NCBI GenBank assembly: GCA_031277095.1
Contig: JAISLU010000097.1
Coordinates: 1 to 38,595, forward strand
Length of the DNA stretch: 38,595 nucleotides
Reading direction: 5' to 3'
Origin: Synergistaceae bacterium
GTDB lineage: Bacteria > Synergistota > Synergistia > Synergistales > Aminobacteriaceae
Part shown: piece by piece, positions 15,913 to 24,884 of the stretch
Position numbering within the stretch: position 1 is the stretch's first letter
Layout of the letters: each line of letters begins with the position of its first letter
The notes under the pieces: model-generated
Told to the model about the DNA's origin: nothing
The model's database searches: none
The model's input: the letters and a program-made list of their open reading frames with translations, nothing else
Translations under genes and position numbers: made by a program

Positions 15913-17154
15913 TCATTGGGGGTAAAGGGGGAACCGCGCGGTCATTTCCAACGCCAGGGTTTTGCAGCCCTCCAGGTTCTCTTTGTCCTCGGGGGCGGCC
16001 GCCACGCGGTTCATGATCTCGGCGATGGCCCTCATTTCCGGCTCCTTCATGCCCCGCTGGGACACGCTGGTGGTTCCGATGCGCACGCCGCTGGTGACCG
16101 ACGGCTTTTCGGGATCGCCGGGGATCATGTTTTTGTTGACCGTGATCCCCACGTATTCCAGGGCGTCCTGGAAAAGTTTACCCGTGATTTTTTTGGAGCG
16201 CAGGTCCAGGAGGACGATATGGTTGTCCGTACCCCCGCTGACCGCCCGGAAGCCGTTTTTCTCCAACTCTTTCGCCAAAGAGGCGGCGTTTTTCACCACC
16301 TGCTCCATGACGGTCCTGAAGGAGGGGGTCGCCGCGTTCTTCAGACACCAGACCTTGGCCGCCATGATGTTCAGATGGATGGAGCTGATGGCGCCGGGGA
16401 ACACGCCGCGGTCCAGGGCGCGAGCGTGGGGGGCCTTGCAGAGAATCATGCCGCCCCTGGGCCCGCAGAAGGTTTTGGTGGTGGAGGAGGTCACGAAGTC
16501 CGCGTGAGGCACGGGGCTGGGGATGACCTTGGCCGCCACCAAACCGGCCACGTGGGCCATGTCCACCATCAGCAGCCCGTCCACGGAATGGGCGGCCCTG
16601 GCCACGCGCTCGTAGTCGATCAGGCGGGGATAGGCGCTGCCCCCGGCTATGACCAGCTTCGGCCTGTGCCGGTGGGCCAGGCTCTCCAGTTCCTCGTAGT
16701 CGATCAGCTCCGTGTCGTCTTTCAGCCCGTAAGAGACGAAATTGAAAAACTTGCTCATGAAGTTGGCGGGAGAGCCGTGGGTCAGATGTCCTCCGTGGTC
16801 CAGCTTCATGGCCAGCACGGTGTCGCCGGGCTTCAGCACCGCCGCGTAGACCCCGTAATTGGCGGTGGAGCCGGAGTAGGGCTGGAGGTTGGCGTGATCC
16901 GCCTCGAACAAATCCTTGGCGCGCTGGATGCCCAGACGCTCCATTTTGTCCGCCGTCTGAGAGCCCGCCTGAAAGCGGGCGCCGGGGTAGCCCTCCGTGG
17001 TTTTGTTCGCGAAGACGCAGCCGGAAAGTTCCAAAACTTCCTCGCTTTCCGTGCTTTCCGACGCGATCATTTCGATATTGTTTTCCTGCCTGTCCAGCTC
17101 CTCCAGAACCAAACGGTAAAGCTCCGGATCGGAGATCTTCGTGTGCTTCAACAT
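15913..17154 (-). CDS. glyA: Serine hydroxymethyltransferase (divergent active-site variant)
   Basis: PLP enzyme that interconverts serine and glycine and loads the one-carbon unit on tetrahydrofolate, in the cytoplasm. 413 aa, normal length. Family blocks are clear: MIASES near the N-terminus, TTEGYPG, YSGSTANYGVYAAVLKPGD, DHGGHLTHGS, VDMAHVAGLVAA and GPRGG. The PLP lysine segment reads SSTTKTFCGPRGG where most enzymes have T-T-T-H-K-T-L-R/A-G-P-R-G-G; the His before Lys is Thr. The segment after EGYPG (ARFQAGSQTADKMER) also differs from the usual R-Y-Y-G-G-C/x-E. ATG at 17154 is used because AAGGAG lies 8 nt upstream; a GTG at 17163 overlaps that site. It appears to head the operon running to the Pmp-like gene. 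Confidence 0.9.
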   Translation of the reverse strand: MLKHTKISDPELYRLVLEELDRQENNIEMIASESTESEEVLELSGCVFANKTTEGYPGARFQAGSQTADKMERLGIQRAKDLFEADHANLQPYSGSTANYGVYAAVLKPGDTVLAMKLDHGGHLTHGSPANFMSKFFNFVSYGLKDDTELIDYEELESLAHRHRPKLVIAGGSAYPRLIDYERVARAAHSVDGLLMVDMAHVAGLVAAKVIPSPVPHADFVTSSTTKTFCGPRGGMILCKAPHARALDRGVFPGAISSIHLNIMAAKVWCLKNAATPSFRTVMEQVVKNAASLAKELEKNGFRAVSGGTDNHIVLLDLRSKKITGKLFQDALEYVGITVNKNMIPGDPEKPSVTSGVRIGTTSVSQRGMKEPEMRAIAEIMNRVAAAPEDKENLEGCKTLALEMTARFPLYPQ

Positions 17155-17226
17155 GACGTCCACTCCTTGAATTTTATGTGTATTATATTATGAACCCGCG
17201 GCTGCGGTGTCTCGGATTCTGTATTC

Positions 17227-17294
17227 GATGAAGATATGTGTGTGATGAAGATGTGTAATTGATGAAGGTGTGTAATTAACGAAGATGTGTATTT
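17227..17294 (+). repeat. 17-nt x4 tandem array before the exported-protein gene
   Basis: Four degenerate units around GATGAAGATGTGTAATT occupy the gap between glyA and the exported-protein gene and end 9 nt before its AAAGGAG ribosome-binding site. It is in the sense direction of the downstream gene. Confidence 0.8.
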
Positions 17295-17317
17295 CATTTG
17301 AGAAAGGAGCCGGCAGA

Positions 17318-17902
17318 ATGGGCAAAAAATATATGAGGCGCAGAAATATGGGGATGTTCGTTTGCCTGGAGTTTGTTTGTCTCGTGCTTTTTTCTTTGGG
17401 CGGACTGCGGGCCGAGGCCCATAGCTCCAAGGCGTGGGAGAAGCGCCTGAGCGACCGCACGGCTACGCTGTGGATCGACGCGCAGAAGCTGGGGAACGAC
17501 ATCGTCCTCAACGTCAGAGGGAAGCTGAACGTCACCCGAGTCGAGCGCGGTCTCACTCACGCCCTGAACGCGGACCGTGACGTGGAAGAATGGCTTGTGA
17601 ATGCCCTCAACCACTACTCCAGCAACCGTCAGGACACGAGGGCGAAGGTCAAGGGGCGGGACGTGTTCGTGCTGCGCTACAGGGCCATCAAGTTTTGGAA
17701 CTTCGACCCGTCGAAGCTCGTCATCGGCGAATATTCCGTTACCCCCGAGGATATTCTGACGAGAGAGGAATACTGGAAGAGGGAACTGTCCCCCGGCGAC
17801 ACGGGAGCGGTCAGCATCGCCGCGCCCTCCCTGAAGCCGGGGCAGAAGGTGGAGCTCCGGTACGAGGACGCCCAAGGGACGCTGGAGATCCCCAAAAAGT
17901 GA
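17318..17902 (+). CDS. Exported protein of unknown function
   Basis: I do not recognise the family. The 194-aa product has a basic N-terminus (MGKKYMRRR) and a hydrophobic stretch MFVCLEFVCLVLFSLGGL, with likely cleavage after RAEA, so it is probably periplasmic. The mature part is about 160 aa, soluble and charged, without motifs I can name; the last 40 residues look beta-rich (AAPSLKPGQKVELRYED). ATG at 17318 is chosen for AAAGGAG 8 nt upstream. tsaD starts about 20 nt after its stop, so the two are probably cotranscribed. Function is open. Confidence 0.75.
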   Translation: MGKKYMRRRNMGMFVCLEFVCLVLFSLGGLRAEAHSSKAWEKRLSDRTATLWIDAQKLGNDIVLNVRGKLNVTRVERGLTHALNADRDVEEWLVNALNHYSSNRQDTRAKVKGRDVFVLRYRAIKFWNFDPSKLVIGEYSVTPEDILTREEYWKRELSPGDTGAVSIAAPSLKPGQKVELRYEDAQGTLEIPKK

Positions 17903-17922
17903 AGAACCCTGCGGAGGGATTT

Positions 17923-19002
17923 TTGACCCTGGGCATCGAAACCAGCTGCGACGACACCGCGGTCGCCGTTTTGAGGAACGACCGGGAGGTGCTGGCGGAG
18001 CTTCTGTCCAGCCAGGATCACACTCCCTTTGGCGGCGTCGTCCCTGAACTCGCCGCCCGGAGGCACCTGGAAAACATTCTTCCCTCGATCGACGCCGCCC
18101 TGAAATCCGCGGGTATAGCAGGCAGGGACCTGGACCTCATCGCCGTCACTCAGGGCCCCGGGCTCATGGGCTCTCTGATGGTGGGGGTCGAGACGGCCCG
18201 CGCTCTCGCTCAGGCTTGGGGCGTTCCCCTCATCGGAGTCAACCACCTAGAGGGTCACATGTTCGCCCCCCTCATCGACTCCGCCTTGAAGCCGCCCTTT
18301 TTGTCGTTGATCGTCTCCGGCGGTCACACGGAAATCGTCCGGGTCTACGACTTCGGCCGCTATGCCGTCCTGGGGGCCACCCGGGACGACGCCGCGGGGG
18401 AGGCCTACGACAAGGCGGCAAAGGTGATGAACCTTCCCTATCCCGGCGGCCCCGAGATCGACAAGCTCGCGAGAACGGGAAACCCGAGGGCTTTCGACTT
18501 CCCCGTCCCCCTGAAAAACACGAACCGCGTGGAGTTCAGTTTCAGCGGCCTCAAAACAGCCCTTCTCTGGCAGGTCAATAAACTGAAAGAGCAGAAACTG
18601 AAAGAGCAGGAATTGAGCGAGCAGGCGAAACAAACGACATCTACCGGGCCTCTGGTCCCCGGGGAGATCTCGTTGCGCGAGTGCTCGTTGAGCGAGTTCT
18701 CGCTGCCTCTTGCGGACCTCTGCGCCTCCTTTCAGCACGCCGTCACTCAAGCCCTGATCGTCAAGGTCGCCCTGGCCGTGAGGCAGACGGGCATCGCGGA
18801 CGTGGCCGTCTCGGGGGGCGTCGCGGCCAACAGCGCCCTGCGCAGGGCCTTGGAGAGCGGCCGGCACTGGAAAGCTCACCTGCCGAGGCCCTCCCGCTGC
18901 ACCGACAACGCCGTCATGATCGCCCTGGCGGGATACAATGGCTGGCACCGCGGCCTGCGCACCCCCTCGGACCTTGCCCCGGACCCGTCCCTGGAACTCT
19001 AG
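17923..19002 (+). CDS. tsaD: tRNA N6-adenosine threonylcarbamoyltransferase TsaD
   Basis: Transfers the threonylcarbamoyl group to A37 of ANN-decoding tRNAs (t6A), together with TsaB/TsaE/TsaC. 359 aa against a usual 335-345. The N-terminus TLGIETSCDDTAVAV is diagnostic; the metal-binding HLEGH is at residues 108-112, ASKHA-type folds follow with VSGGHTE (131-137), and the last block CTDNAVMIALAG (326-337) carries the metal Asp. The TTG start at 17923 is fixed by GGAGGG 4 nt upstream and by alignment to the family start; a GTG at 17899 would add eight residues. Between FSFSGLKT and ADLCASFQ there is an insertion of roughly 33 residues (about 221-263) made mostly of two different 5-residue repeat runs. 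Confidence 0.95.
   Translation: MTLGIETSCDDTAVAVLRNDREVLAELLSSQDHTPFGGVVPELAARRHLENILPSIDAALKSAGIAGRDLDLIAVTQGPGLMGSLMVGVETARALAQAWGVPLIGVNHLEGHMFAPLIDSALKPPFLSLIVSGGHTEIVRVYDFGRYAVLGATRDDAAGEAYDKAAKVMNLPYPGGPEIDKLARTGNPRAFDFPVPLKNTNRVEFSFSGLKTALLWQVNKLKEQKLKEQELSEQAKQTTSTGPLVPGEISLRECSLSEFSLPLADLCASFQHAVTQALIVKVALAVRQTGIADVAVSGGVAANSALRRALESGRHWKAHLPRPSRCTDNAVMIALAGYNGWHRGLRTPSDLAPDPSLEL
18580..18624 (+). repeat. 15-nt x3 in-frame tandem repeat in tsaD (array A)
   Basis: Units AAACTGAAAGAGCAG (two identical copies) and GAATTGAGCGAGCAG follow one another directly, coding KLKEQ-type repeats. The two identical copies suggest a recent duplication. Confidence 0.9.
18664..18708 (+). repeat. 15-nt x3 in-frame tandem repeat in tsaD (array B)
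   Basis: Three units beginning GAG on codon boundaries encode EISLR, ECSLS and EFSLP (second unit GAGTGCTCGTTGAGC). It lies 39 nt after array A but has an unrelated unit sequence. Confidence 0.85.
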
Positions 19003-19053
19003 TTGAGCATAGCGGGTTTGAACGATTATTCCGGTCTGACTTTCTCCTTTTTT

Positions 19054-19090
19054 CTGTTTCAGCGAGGTCTGTTTCAGCGATCTGTTTCAG
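19054..19090 (+). repeat. Three direct copies of CTGTTTCAG upstream of groES
   Basis: CTGTTTCAG starts at 19054, 19069 and 19082, each followed by CGA or TGA. It lies between tsaD and the groES promoter. No function is assigned. Confidence 0.75.
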
Positions 19091-19109
19091 TGATACGTAA
19101 TTTCTCGTA

Positions 19110-19138
19110 TTGAACTGAGGACGGCAAAAGGCTATTAT
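19110..19138 (+). promoter_or_regulatory. sigmaA promoter of groES-groEL
   Basis: TTGAAC (19110-19115), a 17-nt spacer and TATTAT (19133-19138) form a good housekeeping promoter. Initiation near 19145 would place the CIRCE operator at the start of the transcript, the usual arrangement for HrcA repression. Confidence 0.75.
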
Positions 19139-19156
19139 TCCACACGTGCAAAACGA

Positions 19157-19183
19157 TTAGCACTCTTTGGCAAAGACTGCTAA
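19157..19183 (+). promoter_or_regulatory. CIRCE operator (HrcA binding site)
   Basis: TTAGCACTC, 9 nt, GACTGCTAA matches the CIRCE consensus TTAGCACTC-N9-GAGTGCTAA with one mismatch in the right arm. It lies between the groES promoter and the groES ribosome-binding site. The heat-shock repressor HrcA, folded with GroEL help, binds CIRCE in other bacteria, so negative feedback on groESL is expected. Confidence 0.93.
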
Positions 19184-19211
19184 TATCCAAAAATATCAGG
19201 AGGGATTGTTT

Positions 19212-19502
19212 ATGAATCTCAAGCCACTTGGAGACAGAATCGTAGTGAAGGTTCTCACCCGCGAGGAAAAAACGAAAGGCGGCATCGTTCTGCCGGATAC
19301 GGCGAAAGAGAAGCCCACCGAGGGCGAGGTTATGGCCATCGGGTCGGGCAAAGTGCTGGACAACGGGCAGAAGCTGCCCATCGAGGTCAAGGTGGGAGAC
19401 CGCATTATTTTCAGCAAGTACGCGGGCACCGAGGTCAAGATCGACGGCGACGAATACGTCATCTTCAGCGAGCGGGACGTGCTCGCCATTATCGAGAAGT
19501 AA
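19212..19502 (+). CDS. groES: Co-chaperonin GroES
   Basis: Heptameric lid of the GroEL chaperonin, cytoplasmic. 96 aa, the usual size. It shows [14 protein letters not shown] at the start, the mobile loop [16 protein letters not shown] (about 20-35) that docks on GroEL, and the C-terminal block [19 protein letters not shown] at 19212 is preferred to in-frame codons upstream because AGGAGGG lies 7 nt before it and because upstream codons run through CIRCE. It is followed by groEL after 27 nt. Confidence 0.98.
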   Translation: MNLKPLGDRIVVKVLTREEKTKGGIVLPDTAKEKPTEGEVMAIGSGKVLDNGQKLPIEVKVGDRIIFSKYAGTEVKIDGDEYVIFSERDVLAIIEK

Positions 19503-19517
19503 TTCAAGAAGAAGTAG

Positions 19518-21170
<1,653 letters not shown>

Positions 21171-21197
21171 GCAGCTTAAAGCCAAGAGAGAAATACC

Positions 21198-21226
21198 CCG
21201 GGAGGGATCTCCCTCCCGGTTTTTTT
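21198..21226 (+). terminator. Intrinsic terminator of groESL
   Basis: A perfect 10-bp stem CCGGGAGGGA / TCCCTCCCGG with a 2-nt loop (or 9 bp with 4 nt) is followed by seven T residues (21220-21226). Confidence 0.95.
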
Positions 21227-21254
21227 GGCGCGGCATGACTTATCCCCGCGGCTC

Positions 21255-21282
21255 TTGACCTTTGCTGAAAATGCTGTAAAAT
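21255..21282 (+). promoter_or_regulatory. sigmaA promoter of tRNA-Pro
   Basis: TTGACC (21255-21260), a 16-nt spacer and TAAAAT (21277-21282) place initiation right at the 5' end of the tRNA, which begins at 21291. Confidence 0.75.
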
Positions 21283-21290
21283 TTCCACAT

Positions 21291-21368
21291 CGGGACGTAG
21301 CGCAGCCTGGCTAGCGCATCTGCATGGGGTGCAGGGGGTCGGAGGTTCGAATCCTCTCGTCCCGACCA
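21291..21368 (+). tRNA. tRNA-Pro (anticodon GGG)
   Basis: A full cloverleaf folds by eye: acceptor CGGGACG/CGTCCCG, D-arm GCGC/GCGC, anticodon stem TCTGC/GCAGG with loop ATGGGGT (anticodon GGG), T-arm GGAGG-TTCGAAT-CCTCT, discriminator A and an encoded CCA end. The C1-G72 pair is usual for proline tRNAs. It has its own promoter and terminator, so it is a single-gene unit. Confidence 0.95.
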
Positions 21369-21372
21369 AAAT

Positions 21373-21407
21373 AAAAAAGAATAAATAATGAAAAAGAATA
21401 AGTATGA
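21373..21407 (+). repeat. Two degenerate copies of AAAAAGAATAA unit
   Basis: Two adjacent 16-18-nt AT-rich units (AAAAAGAATAAATAATG and AAAAAGAATAAGTATG) sit between the tRNA 3' end and its terminator. Confidence 0.6.
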
Positions 21408-21415
21408 AAGTCTGA

Positions 21416-21442
21416 AACCTCGCTGAAAATCGAGGTTTTTTT
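21416..21442 (+). terminator. Intrinsic terminator of tRNA-Pro
   Basis: Stem AACCTCG / CGAGGTT with an 8-nt loop and T-run 21436-21442, 47 nt after the tRNA. It is also just past the 3' end of the convergent kdsB gene. Beyond it a GTTTACT unit repeats (about 21447-21463). Confidence 0.85.
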
Positions 21443-21472
21443 GTTGTTTACTGTTTACTGTTTAGAGGCATT

Positions 21473-22249
21473 CTACGGGATACACTTCTTGACGGCCTCG
21501 TATTCCTCGGGGGTGTTGACGTCGGCCGGAGCCTCGTCAACGAGTTTGAGGCGCTCGATGATCTTTGCGCGGATGGTCATCCCGTTTTCCAGCATCCTCA
21601 GCTGCTCGAGCTTTTCCCGGACTTCCAGTACCCCCTCGGGCAAGGACGCGACCCGCGCCAGTGACGACGCCTTGAAGACGTAGATGCCGATGTGATGGTA
21701 ATAGTCTTTGTTGACGCCGACGCGCTCCGGGTCTCGCACATAGGGGGCGGCGGCCCGGGTGAAGTACAGCGCCCTGCCCTCGGTTTCTCCCTGTCTGAGC
21801 CCCATCACGATTTTCACGCTGTTGGGGTCCGCCACCTCCCCAGGGGATCTGAAGACCATTCCGCAAGTAGCCATATCGCACCCTGTGCGCGCTATCATGT
21901 CGATCAGGGGGAGGTTGACGCGGGGATCCACGTTGACGTTGTCGCCCTGAAAATCCACGACGACGTCGTACTCCCCATCTCTCGACTGGATGACCCGGAG
22001 CGCGTCGGCGATGGCGTCCGTTCCGCTGGGCAGGCCCTTCGCGGTCAAGACGGCCCTCGCGCCAAAAGCCCCGCAAGCGTCTATTATTTCCTCGTCCGGG
22101 GACGCCACGGCTACGTCGCCTGAAATGGCGGCCCTCACGTTTTCGAACACCCGCTGCAAGAGGCTCTTTCCGTTGATGTCCAGGAGGGCCTTTCTCGGCA
22201 GTCTTTCAGAACTTATCCGAACCGGAATGAGAGTGATTATTCTCGCCAA
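21473..22249 (-). CDS. kdsB: 3-deoxy-manno-octulosonate cytidylyltransferase
   Basis: Makes CMP-Kdo from CTP and Kdo for the LPS inner core, in the cytoplasm; it implies a diderm envelope. 258 aa, normal. The nucleotide-binding start is TLIPVRISSERLPRKAL, followed by the SGTDAIADA block (about 75-83; the family form is SGTDRxAE). The metal-site strand reads VDFQGDNVNVDP, where most KdsB have VNVQGDEPxxDP, and HHIGIYVFKASSLA matches the family H-x-GIYxY/F. The TTG start at 22249 has AAAGGAG 9 nt upstream. It is divergent from pnp across a gap filled by tandem repeats in its own leader. Confidence 0.88.
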   Translation of the reverse strand: MARIITLIPVRISSERLPRKALLDINGKSLLQRVFENVRAAISGDVAVASPDEEIIDACGAFGARAVLTAKGLPSGTDAIADALRVIQSRDGEYDVVVDFQGDNVNVDPRVNLPLIDMIARTGCDMATCGMVFRSPGEVADPNSVKIVMGLRQGETEGRALYFTRAAAPYVRDPERVGVNKDYYHHIGIYVFKASSLARVASLPEGVLEVREKLEQLRMLENGMTIRAKIIERLKLVDEAPADVNTPEEYEAVKKCIP

Positions 22250-22270
22250 ATTCCAATCTCCTTTATCTCC

Positions 22271-22441
22271 GATCTTTCATTCATCGATCTTTCATTCATT
22301 GATCTTTCATTCATCGATCTGCCCAAATATTTTCATCCAAACAAATCTTTCCATCTAAATCTTTCTATCCAACAAATCTCTCCATCCAAATCTTTCTACC
22401 CAAATCTTTCTATCCCAATATTTCTATCCCAATATTTCCAT
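22271..22441 (-). repeat. Tandem arrays in the kdsB leader: 15-nt x3 and about 14-nt x8
   Basis: 22271-22315 holds three 15-nt copies of GATCTTTCATTCATC (one substitution in the middle copy). 22323-22441 holds about eight copies of a looser 14-15-nt unit around CAAATCTTTCTATC, with two 3-4-nt insertions. In the kdsB sense the units are purine-rich (GATAGAAAGATTTG). No spacers of CRISPR type are present. Confidence 0.9.
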
Positions 22442-22550
22442 TGTCCATATGGAACCGGCAGACGGGGCGTTAAACATTAACCATGGCGGTCCCCCTTGTC
22501 AAGGCCATAAAAAAACTCTCCGGGCCGACGCCGGGACGTCTCGACGTCTA

Positions 22551-22579
22551 TTGGAGTAAATCTTATCTTGTGCTATTCT
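22551..22579 (+). promoter_or_regulatory. Candidate sigmaA promoter of pnp
   Basis: TTGGAG (22551-22556), a 17-nt spacer and TATTCT (22574-22579) lie about 50 nt before the pnp start codon. It is just outside the repeat arrays and could drive pnp-dut and further genes. Confidence 0.45.
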
Positions 22580-22630
22580 AATCCCCGTCTATATATAATC
22601 GGAAGAGATATTCGAGGAGGAATGTGTGTA

Positions 22631-24883
22631 ATGGAGAGAGAATTTTCCGTCCAGATCGGCGGCAAACCGCTTGTATTTCGTACGGGCAAACTGGCGAAAC
22701 AAGCGAATGGCGCTGTCGTCGCGTCCCACGGCGAGACGGTAATCTTGACCACGGCCTGCGTGACGGATACGGCACGAACGGGCATAGATTTTTTCCCGCT
22801 GTTGGTGGATTTCGAGGAACGCTATTACTCCGCGGGGAAAATTCCCGGCGGGTTTATCAAACGGGAAGGACGTCCCACCGAATCGGCGATATTGAGCGCG
22901 CGGGTGATCGACCGCTCCATCCGCTCCCTGTTCGGCGACACGATGCGCAACGAGGTGCATGTGGTGGCCACGGTCATGTCCGTGGATCAGATTTGCCCTC
23001 CCAACGTTCTGGCCATCAACGGAGCCTCGGCGGCTCTGGCGATCTCGGGCATTCCCTGGGGCGGCCCGATCGGAGCCGTGCGCATCGGGAGGGTCGGCGG
23101 CAAGTTCGTCGTCAACCCGACGGAGGAAGAAATGGCCTCGTCGGAGGTGGACCTTCTGGTGGCCGGCCACGACGACGGCGTCACGATGGTAGAATCCGGC
23201 TGCAACGAAGTTTCGGAAGAACTTTTGGTCGATGCCATCGAACTGGCGCAGGGGGAGATCAAAAAACTCATCGCCTTGTTCCGTCAGATGAAGGCGGAGG
23301 TGGGCAAGCCGGAAGTCGTCATCGCCCCGCCCGAAACCTACCCTGACGTGGACGAATGGATCACGGCGAACCTGGACGCGGCCATAGACGCCGCCGTCCG
23401 CGTTCCCGAAAAGAAGCCCCGGGCCGACCAAATCGGGGAAATCAAGAAAACGGCCAAAGAGCGGTTCGCGGAATCTCATCCTGGACTGGAGAATTACATT
23501 TCCGCCTTCGTCGACGAGCGAATCAAAAAAATCATGCGTTCCATCATCGTGAACGAAGGTATGCGGGCAGACGGACGCGCTATGGACCAGCTTCGCCCTA
23601 TAAGCTGCGAGCTGGGGGTGCTGCCCCGCGTTCACGGCTCGGCACTCTTTACCCGGGGAGAGACCCAGGCCCTGGCCGTGACGACCCTGGGCATGGTGGG
23701 GGAAGACGATCAGGTCCTGGACGGCATCAAACTGGACGAGCCGGCCAAACGTTTTATTCTGCACTACAATTTCCCGCCCTATTCGGTGGGGGAGGTTCGC
23801 CCCATGCGCGGCCCCGGCAGGCGGGAGATCGGGCACGGAGCTTTGGCCGAGCGGGCCTTGCGCTGCGTGATTCCGCCGGAAGAGGAGTTTCCTTATGTGA
23901 TCCGGGTCGTATCCGACATTTTGGAATCCAACGGTTCAAGCTCTCAGGCCAGCATATGCGGCAGCAGTTTGTCCATGATGCACGCGGGGGTGCCCCTGCG
24001 CAAGCACGTAGCGGGGATCGCCATGGGGCTCATCAAGGAAAGCGATAAAGTTCAAGTCCTCACCGACATTCAAGGGCTCGAAGACCACTACGGAGACATG
24101 GACTTCAAGGTGGCCGGAACCCGGGATGGGGTGACGGCGCTGCAGATGGACAACAAAGCGGGCGGTATCACCCGGGAAATTCTGCACAATGCCTTGCATC
24201 AAGCCCGAAAGGCCCGGTTCGAGATCCTCGACAAAATGGAGACCCAGATCTCCACGGCGGACAACCTGTCCCCCAACGCCCCGCGCATCCACAAGACCCT
24301 CGTGGATCCCGAGAAGATTCGGGATATCATCGGCCCCGGCGGAAAAATGATCCGCAGCATCACCCAAAAGACCGGCGTCAAAATCAACGTGGAGGACTCC
24401 GGAAACGTGAGCATCGCGGGTCCGACTCAGGAACAGGTCAATGAGGCCCTGTCGATCATCCGCGGCCTCACTAAAAACCTGGAGGCCGGTGAAGTCTATT
24501 ACGGGACCGTGATGCGCCTCATGGCTTTCGGCGCTTTCGTGGAGTGCCTGCCCGGCAAGGAGGGCCTGCTTCACCTGAGCGAGGTCAGCACCCATCGCAT
24601 TCCCAAAGTGGAGGACGTTTTCAAGGTGGGCGACAAGGTATTGGTCATGATCAAGGAGATCGACGACATGGGCAGGGTGAACTTGACGCGCCGCCGCATC
24701 GTCTCGGACGAGCGCAAGGTGACGGAACTGGGGTTCGCTCAATACCTGCCCGACGAGCGCGAGCGCGAGAACCTGATCGAAAGTATCTCCGACAGCAGTC
24801 CGCGGGTCGAGCGCCATGACCGGTGGGACAAAGGCGGGCGGGACTCTCGCCCCTACAGCGGACGGTCTTCCCGGAGGGATTAG
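22631..24883 (+). CDS. pnp: Polyribonucleotide nucleotidyltransferase
   Basis: 3'-5' phosphorolytic exoribonuclease for mRNA turnover, trimeric, cytoplasmic. 750 aa. Two RNase PH domains flank an alpha-helical linker: the first starts EREFSVQIGGKPLVF, the second is marked by RADGRAMDQLRPISCELGVL (about 315-335) and FPPYSVGEVRPMRGPGRREI. The catalytic-site Asp pair falls in HYGDMDFKVAGTRDGVTALQ. A KH domain (IIGPGGKMIRSI) and an S1 domain (GTVMRLMAFGAFVECLPGKE) close the protein. ATG at 22631 is chosen because GAGGAGG lies 10 nt upstream; the ATG at 22622 is 1 nt from it. Confidence 0.97.
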   Translation: MEREFSVQIGGKPLVFRTGKLAKQANGAVVASHGETVILTTACVTDTARTGIDFFPLLVDFEERYYSAGKIPGGFIKREGRPTESAILSARVIDRSIRSLFGDTMRNEVHVVATVMSVDQICPPNVLAINGASAALAISGIPWGGPIGAVRIGRVGGKFVVNPTEEEMASSEVDLLVAGHDDGVTMVESGCNEVSEELLVDAIELAQGEIKKLIALFRQMKAEVGKPEVVIAPPETYPDVDEWITANLDAAIDAAVRVPEKKPRADQIGEIKKTAKERFAESHPGLENYISAFVDERIKKIMRSIIVNEGMRADGRAMDQLRPISCELGVLPRVHGSALFTRGETQALAVTTLGMVGEDDQVLDGIKLDEPAKRFILHYNFPPYSVGEVRPMRGPGRREIGHGALAERALRCVIPPEEEFPYVIRVVSDILESNGSSSQASICGSSLSMMHAGVPLRKHVAGIAMGLIKESDKVQVLTDIQGLEDHYGDMDFKVAGTRDGVTALQMDNKAGGITREILHNALHQARKARFEILDKMETQISTADNLSPNAPRIHKTLVDPEKIRDIIGPGGKMIRSITQKTGVKINVEDSGNVSIAGPTQEQVNEALSIIRGLTKNLEAGEVYYGTVMRLMAFGAFVECLPGKEGLLHLSEVSTHRIPKVEDVFKVGDKVLVMIKEIDDMGRVNLTRRRIVSDERKVTELGFAQYLPDERERENLIESISDSSPRVERHDRWDKGGRDSRPYSGRSSRRD

Positions 24884-24884
24884 A

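Noticed and set aside
22271-22441. Possible CRISPR array upstream of pnp
   Set aside because: Units are 14-15 nt and directly adjacent, with no unique spacers and no cas genes; this is a tandem repeat.
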